Source: a virus. From it: DNA of 64,000 bases. This document shows positions 59,069-64,000 of the stretch, in pieces (within the stretch, counting starts at the first letter, position 1; each line of letters begins with the position of its first letter). The notes below the pieces were generated by a model, which searched no databases, was not told where the DNA came from, and saw only the letters and a list, made by a program, of their open reading frames with translations. The stretch spans positions 18,506 to 82,505 of the IMG/VR virus record IMGVR_UViG_3300035671_000001, one strand, 5' to 3'. The translations under genes were made by a program, and so were the position numbers.

Positions 59069-60070
59069 GTGATTCTATATCGCACCTCTGGGCCGTGGGG
59101 CTCTGGCGTTGGTGCCAACCTGAGTCCAGCACAGGTTGATGGCAATTTTTACGATGTGTCGCAGCGGGTGCAGTTTCTCGAATTGCATCCGCCAGAGCCG
59201 GTTCTGATCTCGTCGTTTACCTCAACGGGCGGTCAGCTCTACATCAATATGTCGGACGGCACCGTCAACGGGCCGATCGCGATGCCAGTGGTGCGCTGGT
59301 TCTTTCGTGGGCCGTGGACGGTGTCGACTATCTATCACAAGGACGACGTGATCGTTGCCCCTGACAGCGCTGTCTATATCGTCATGGTCGATCACACCTC
59401 GTCGTCCAGCACATTTGATTCTCACGCTAATGATGGACACGGTCACGATTACTACTCTCTGCTGTTAACGGCGCCTGCGGCTACGCTGCCGAGTGACGGC
59501 GGTCCTGGTTATGTTCTGACTAAGACGAGCGCTGCCAGTTACGATGTAATGTGGGCGCCACCATCTTCGCCAATAGGCGGCGGTGCTGGTCAAGTGCTGC
59601 AGAAAAACAGTGCCACCAATGGTGACGCGACTTGGAATACGTTGGGACTGGGCGACCTCAAGAGCGATGTGAATGTAAGCACAGAGCCTAACGATGGCGA
59701 TTATCTGCAGTGGGATGCTACGGCAGCTCGCTGGACGAACCGGCCGTCTCCATCATTGAACGTCTTGGAAGCCCCAGCGTGGAACCCAGACCTTGGGGAT
59801 GCCGGTGCGTTTATGGTGATAGTCAACGGCACCGCTGATGCGGCCGTGACGATTCCAGATGATGCCAGTGTGGCGTTTCCGATCGGAACCGAGCTGCATG
59901 TCCATCAGGATGGGACTGGGAGGGTCACGATACAGCCATCAGGTTCGGTAGTCCTGCGTGTGTACGCTGGCTTCTTGAATCAATTGTTGGGGCAGTACGC
60001 TACCGCAACGGTGAAGAAGACCGATGTCAACTTGTGGCGATTGTTCGGATTGCTAGCACCAGCAGCATAA
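59069..60070 (+). CDS. Tail fibre-like protein
   Basis: 333 aa from a GTG at 59069. It has an N-terminal anchor (ILYRTSGPWGSGVGANLSPA), a carbohydrate-binding-like WFFRGPWTVSTIYHKDDVIV segment (about 78-97), and fibre strings such as GGAGQVLQKNSATNGDATWN. A beta C terminus includes IPDDASVAFPIGTELHVHQD and YATATVKKTDVNLWRLFG. This set is common in phage tail fibres. Confidence 0.75.
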   Translation: MILYRTSGPWGSGVGANLSPAQVDGNFYDVSQRVQFLELHPPEPVLISSFTSTGGQLYINMSDGTVNGPIAMPVVRWFFRGPWTVSTIYHKDDVIVAPDSAVYIVMVDHTSSSSTFDSHANDGHGHDYYSLLLTAPAATLPSDGGPGYVLTKTSAASYDVMWAPPSSPIGGGAGQVLQKNSATNGDATWNTLGLGDLKSDVNVSTEPNDGDYLQWDATAARWTNRPSPSLNVLEAPAWNPDLGDAGAFMVIVNGTADAAVTIPDDASVAFPIGTELHVHQDGTGRVTIQPSGSVVLRVYAGFLNQLLGQYATATVKKTDVNLWRLFGLLAPAA

Positions 60071-60076
60071 GAGGGG

Positions 60077-61729
60077 ATGATGGGCACGTCGGACCAACAG
60101 CGGCGCTCGCACGTCGTGCGATATTGGGGCAAGGACGAGAACGAGGATGTCTGGGTCGACGTCGAGGTTCTGGATCGAATTACTTTCAATGGTCGGCAGG
60201 GTAATGCGCCGCGCAGTAACCAATTTCAAAAAACCACCGTTAATTTCGCCTTCAAGGCTGGTGAACACAGCGGTGACAATCGCAAACAAACCAAACTGAA
60301 AGTCTACGTCGATCCCGACGACAAGGATCGGTTCGTCGAGATTCCAGCTACCGATGCCATTGCAGTCAAGTCACGGTCGAAGCGTCAGTACCAAGTCGCT
60401 AACAAACGGTTTGATAACAACCCACAAAATCGGTCGCGCGATAGCATAGTGCTCAAGATTGTCAGCAACGACATCGATGAAGATAAGCTGGAGGATAACG
60501 AGAACGGAAAGAAGCAGCCTCCCAGCGATCCAAGGGATTATTACAATGCCGTTCTCGCCACCAACAGCATGGATGAGGATCAAAAGCTCAATGTCGAGGT
60601 AGCCGATAAGTTCGGGGTGCTACGGGCAAGCAAGCGACAGTCACAAGGGGTTAGGCACAGCGGCCTCTGGAACGATTTCTTGTTGATGCCGCAGAGTGGC
60701 GATGGTTTGCCCGGAGTGGAGGAGAGCAATCCCAACGCTGTTCCTGAGCCGCTTCGGTTGGACCCACTAATGACCATCGTTAACTTTGGCGGCAAGCCCG
60801 GCGGCGGAAGCTTTACGACTGGCGACGAGTGCTGCGAGCAGTACTTTTGCAAGATAAAGAAATTGAAGGACGATCAGAATTGGGAGTTTTTGGGATCACT
60901 TGGCTTCTCCGAGTCCGGCAACACCAATGGCGCGTCGTATAAGAACATCGGGGCCAACGCCAAGGGTGAGAACGGAACCCCGACATTCGTGCTCATCGGG
61001 ACCAACTTTTCCGGTGAAGGTGATCACGACAGCGAAGTAGCGATCATCATGACCTCGCACGATGGTCAGAACTGGTTTCAGTCGGCCAGGATCACGGAAG
61101 ACAGAGGCTCCTCCGGCTCGGCCGCTGGAATGGGCGTGGTGTGGGACGAGAGCGCGCATGCGTTCTATGCCGTCGTGCACACCGACATACACTTTGATGG
61201 CGATCCCCCACCGGACTCTGAGGTCTGGGAGATACTCTATCGCTCGTCCACTGGGACGAGCTGGGGCCAGGCTGGCAAACGCCAAATGGGCGAAAATGAG
61301 GAGGTTGAGGGCACCTTGCTTCCACCCCACTACAGAAATAAAGCAGGGACGCGCGACGGTATCTTCGGCTATTGGGAAAAGAAGGACGAGCACGCGAAAG
61401 TCATCGAGAGTGTGCTGGTTGAATGCAACAATCCGTGTCGGATGGAAGTCGGCGACGGATTCATACATCCTGGCGCCGGTGGCAGCATAACCATCACGCA
61501 CAAGGTGGGGAAGAAGACGAAGACTAATACGGTGTCGCCAGGGTGCGCGGCCCTGTGCGCGACCTTCGCTGGTAACATCCTGGTGTGCGGCGGCAAGGGC
61601 GGGGCCATCACCAGCTCCATCGACATGGGCAAGACCTGGCAACATGAGGCGACGTCGCCGTTCGACGTCTACTGCGCGATCGGTGGAGGAAAAAAGGACT
61701 TCGACACCAAGAAGGGGACAAGACGGTGA
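60077..61729 (+). CDS. Virion protein with BNR/Asp-box-like repeats
   Basis: 550 aa. The N-terminal part is charged (ENEDVWVDVEVLDRITFNGR). Later segments SHDGQNWFQSARI, SSTGTSWGQAGK and SSIDMGKTWQHEAT follow the Asp-box pattern S-x-D-x-G-x-x-W of beta-propeller sialidase-like proteins. A propeller that binds or trims host surface sugar is possible; catalytic residues cannot be assigned. Cysteines cluster at ECCEQYFC and CNNPC. Confidence 0.65.
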   Translation: MMGTSDQQRRSHVVRYWGKDENEDVWVDVEVLDRITFNGRQGNAPRSNQFQKTTVNFAFKAGEHSGDNRKQTKLKVYVDPDDKDRFVEIPATDAIAVKSRSKRQYQVANKRFDNNPQNRSRDSIVLKIVSNDIDEDKLEDNENGKKQPPSDPRDYYNAVLATNSMDEDQKLNVEVADKFGVLRASKRQSQGVRHSGLWNDFLLMPQSGDGLPGVEESNPNAVPEPLRLDPLMTIVNFGGKPGGGSFTTGDECCEQYFCKIKKLKDDQNWEFLGSLGFSESGNTNGASYKNIGANAKGENGTPTFVLIGTNFSGEGDHDSEVAIIMTSHDGQNWFQSARITEDRGSSGSAAGMGVVWDESAHAFYAVVHTDIHFDGDPPPDSEVWEILYRSSTGTSWGQAGKRQMGENEEVEGTLLPPHYRNKAGTRDGIFGYWEKKDEHAKVIESVLVECNNPCRMEVGDGFIHPGAGGSITITHKVGKKTKTNTVSPGCAALCATFAGNILVCGGKGGAITSSIDMGKTWQHEATSPFDVYCAIGGGKKDFDTKKGTRR

Positions 61730-61998
61730 AGGTTCAGCTCGACGACCCCGCCTCGATCTTGTGGCTGCAGCAATCCTTGCTCCTGCTCACGACGGCACAT
61801 CTCGTGCCCAACGGCCAGTTCGACAAACTGACGCGAAGGGAGGTCGGCATTTATCAGGTCTGGAAGCGCCTGCCCAAGACGTGTCTGCCTGACGAGGCGA
61901 CGATACAAAGTATCGAGCAGGACCTCGCGCCGCGTCGTGAAGTACGGGCGTTGAAGCCGCAGGGCCGCTACAAAGTGCCGCGCGGTCCCAAAAAATGA
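61726..61998 (+). CDS. Small hypothetical protein (GTG start)
   Basis: 90 aa from a GTG overlapping the previous stop by 4 nt. The motif ILWLQQSLLLLTTAHLVPNG, then FDKLTRREVGIYQVW, resembles a peptidoglycan-binding-like helical fold only loosely. The C terminus is basic. The stop overlaps the next ATG. Confidence 0.6.
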   Translation: MKVQLDDPASILWLQQSLLLLTTAHLVPNGQFDKLTRREVGIYQVWKRLPKTCLPDEATIQSIEQDLAPRREVRALKPQGRYKVPRGPKK

Positions 61999-64000
61999 TT
62001 CCCGGAGTCGTCTCGCAGGAAACAGCCGGTCGGTTACCTCCATCGGATCAGGTGCTTGAACCGCAATATCCCGGCGGGATGTTTTTCGAGGGAATATATT
62101 TTTCGGGCCATGTACCTGGAACGGTCCTGCTGGAGAACGGCCTCGGGGCGATGGTGCTGCGAAACATCGATCGGGCGCTCAGCCCACAATTTTTTCTTGA
62201 TCCAACTGATGCGTTCTACAGCGCCGCGAGCGGACGCCAGTGGGTGCTCGCGCCGCAAGAGCTGGTGATTGATTCCAATTTTGAGACGGTTTTTGCATTT
62301 ACGTCGAAAACACCTACCCAGTTTTTGGTGCCGTCGCTCTATGTCAGTGTTGATGCTCTAAGCTTGCCCAGCATTAGGCTTCCGGGACTACTGCAGGTCG
62401 GCCTGTTCGCGAACGATGACGTGTTGTTTACGCCGTTCGTGATTGTGTCCGGTGCGCTGCGGGCTGCCATGTTTACTGAACTTGACGCGATTTATGCGCC
62501 ATCATTCACCACGCCTCTGACGTTGCATCCCAGCCGACCTGTCGACATCGAATCGTTCTACGCGCCGCTCATGCGTGCTGGAGTAATTCAGCCGCTTCTC
62601 CATGTGGACAACGACATTGTCCGCGCCTTCGTCACCAAAGTTTCCATGGCCGCAGGGTTGGTGGCAAACGATGATATGCTATCCATGCCAGCCGCCATCG
62701 GAATCCCGGCGACGCTCGATGGTCCTATTCAAACTCTAGCGATGTCGAACGGCAACCTGACGGCTACCGTGACTAGCGCTGGTGCCACTGCCGGAGTGCG
62801 CAGCACGGCGCTCAAGACTGACAACAAGTTCTACTTTGAGATGACCGTCGGATTATTCCACGACGTCTACACCGCGCTCGGCATCTGCCAGACGACCATA
62901 GATTATGCCGGGCTGCTCCCCGCCGTGCGCGTCAACGTGGCGAGCGGCGGCATCGTGAGCAATGGGACTGATACTGGCTACAACGTCGGCGCGGGTGCAA
63001 ACGGCGACATCTATGGGTTCGCGGTCGATCTCAGCGCGAGGCTAATGTGGTTCCGACGGTTTAGTGCGCCGTGGAATGGAACTCCGGCGGCTAATCCGGT
63101 AACCGGGACTAACGGCGTAACTATACCCGCTGGGGCCTGGACTCCGTTCGTGCGGTTCGCCATAGGGTCTCTCGTTGGCGACAACGTGACGGCAAATTTC
63201 GGCCAGTCCGCATTTTTCGCGGCGGTGCCCGCCGGCTTCGGCCTCTGGTCGAATGTGGTGGCCAAGCTGCAGCCTCCGATCGTGACTGATGGCGATGTGT
63301 TCCGCGCGCCTACGGCCGGACAGATCATCAGCCCGGCCATGTTCGACAGCGACGCCTTTTACGCGCCAGTGCTCACGGGCGGCGCCGTCGCGCTCGCTAC
63401 ACTTGATGGCGATTCATCGAATGTGGCGCTCTCGAACGGCAACCTGACCGCGACGCATGCCAACAACGCGACCAACTCGGGTGCGCGCAGCACCGCACAG
63501 CGAACCACCGGGAAATACTATTTCGAAGTAAGGATGACCTTGACGCACGGTAACTTTGACACCGTTGCAATCGTTACGGCAGATGCTGTTTACTATGACT
63601 TTGTCACAGGCGTGGCTAATTGCGTGTCGCTGCAGAGGGGCGCTGGCGCCATTTATGCCAACAACACGAACTCCGGTAAGAGCTTGGGTGCTTGCACCTC
63701 AGGCGATGTAATTAGTTTTGCGGTTGACCTCACCGCGCGCAAAGCTTGGTTGCGCAAGAACGGTGGCAATTGGAATGGGCTCACGCTTAGTTTGGAGAAT
63801 CCGAACACTGGCGTTGGCGGTGTGACGATTGCTGCAAGCCAGAGCTTCGCGCCGGCAGTTGGATTTGGTGGCTCCGGTACGGTGGCCAGCGATGCAATGA
63901 CTGCTAACTTCGGGCAGTCGGCATACATTTATACCCGACCGATTGGGTTCGGCGACTGGCAAGCTACGATCACGACAGTTGTTGTGCCAACATCGTTCAA
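61995..64000 (+). CDS. SPRY-domain fibre protein (3' end beyond the window)
   Basis: At least 668 aa, open to the last base. The ATG at 61995 overlaps the previous stop. The first 240 residues contain several short strings of the form DPTDAFYSA, NDDVLFTP, ELDAIYAP and DIESFYAP. Two SPRY-like domains follow, at about 62735-63240 (KFYFEMTVGLFHDVYTALGI; LMWFRRFSAPWNG; TANFGQSAFFAAVPAGFG) and 63410-63955 (KYYFEVRMTLTHGNFDTVAI; KAWLRKNGGNWNG; ANFGQSAYIYTRPIGFG). They are close relatives of the domain inserted in the fibre at 41078. Likely receptor binding. Confidence 0.75.
   Translation, partial: MIPGVVSQETAGRLPPSDQVLEPQYPGGMFFEGIYFSGHVPGTVLLENGLGAMVLRNIDRALSPQFFLDPTDAFYSAASGRQWVLAPQELVIDSNFETVFAFTSKTPTQFLVPSLYVSVDALSLPSIRLPGLLQVGLFANDDVLFTPFVIVSGALRAAMFTELDAIYAPSFTTPLTLHPSRPVDIESFYAPLMRAGVIQPLLHVDNDIVRAFVTKVSMAAGLVANDDMLSMPAAIGIPATLDGPIQTLAMSNGNLTATVTSAGATAGVRSTALKTDNKFYFEMTVGLFHDVYTALGICQTTIDYAGLLPAVRVNVASGGIVSNGTDTGYNVGAGANGDIYGFAVDLSARLMWFRRFSAPWNGTPAANPVTGTNGVTIPAGAWTPFVRFAIGSLVGDNVTANFGQSAFFAAVPAGFGLWSNVVAKLQPPIVTDGDVFRAPTAGQIISPAMFDSDAFYAPVLTGGAVALATLDGDSSNVALSNGNLTATHANNATNSGARSTAQRTTGKYYFEVRMTLTHGNFDTVAIVTADAVYYDFVTGVANCVSLQRGAGAIYANNTNSGKSLGACTSGDVISFAVDLTARKAWLRKNGGNWNGLTLSLENPNTGVGGVTIAASQSFAPAVGFGGSGTVASDAMTANFGQSAYIYTRPIGFGDWQATITTVVVPTSF

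Overview
The window looks like about 64 kb of a tailed, siphovirus-type bacteriophage genome (or prophage region) with a GC-rich, alphaproteobacteria-like base composition. The host assignment is inferred from composition, codon use and the portal and capsid families, and is not proven. Nearly every gene is on the + strand in tightly overlapping ATGA/TGATG series. The one exception I support is a small proline/asparagine-rich ORF at 22531-22674. The window opens and closes inside genes.

The standout feature is at 3.1-6.3 kb. A 262-aa protein with an IS110/Nop-type core (3565-4353) sits between two arrays of alternating 9-nt repeats, GAGCGAGCC and GAGAGYACC, separated by unique 9-nt spacers, giving a 36-nt period. 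There are about 12 units upstream and 53 downstream. This is the architecture of a TIGR-Tas system (tandem interspaced guide RNAs with a Nop-domain protein), here in its nuclease-less TasA-like form. The array overlaps coding sequence at both ends of the protein gene: the last spacer of the first array supplies the ribosome-binding site, and the stop codon lies inside the first spacer of the second array. The upstream gene, a zinc-cluster protein with NUMOD3-like repeats, also ends inside the array. A single orphan unit with exact 9-nt spacing lies about 8 kb away at 14332-14372.

Between the array and a DEAH-type helicase (7057) lie two terminators and about 470 nt of GC-rich, hairpin-dense sequence with no convincing ORF, a candidate structured RNA. 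The 7-19 kb region holds small zinc-binding proteins, an ASCH/DUF3850 protein and an AAA+ (MoxR-like)/DUF3150-like/VWA trio. Six genes here share a leader cassette: a GC hairpin, an AGTGTT box, a small hairpin with a (C)TTGCAA or CTGCAA loop, then GGAGTCAC and ATG. A NusG/RfaH-like protein at 18.3 kb may modify transcription elongation.

From 19 kb the morphogenesis block begins. It contains a putative small terminase, the large terminase, a collagen-like structural protein, a three-part lysin, and a portal extended by a ParB-like domain and followed by a protein ending in an ADP-ribosyltransferase-like domain. A Mu F/SPP1 gp7-type protein, a ChaB-DUF2213 protease/scaffold fusion, a decoration protein and a DUF2184-type capsid protein come next. 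A LAGLIDADG endonuclease then interrupts a structural gene. Three tandem MADWYVSS paralogues with swapped C-terminal domains follow, then neck proteins, the tail tube, tail chaperones with a likely -1 frameshift, the tape measure and tail-tip proteins. The last gene, an SPRY-containing fibre, runs off the window.
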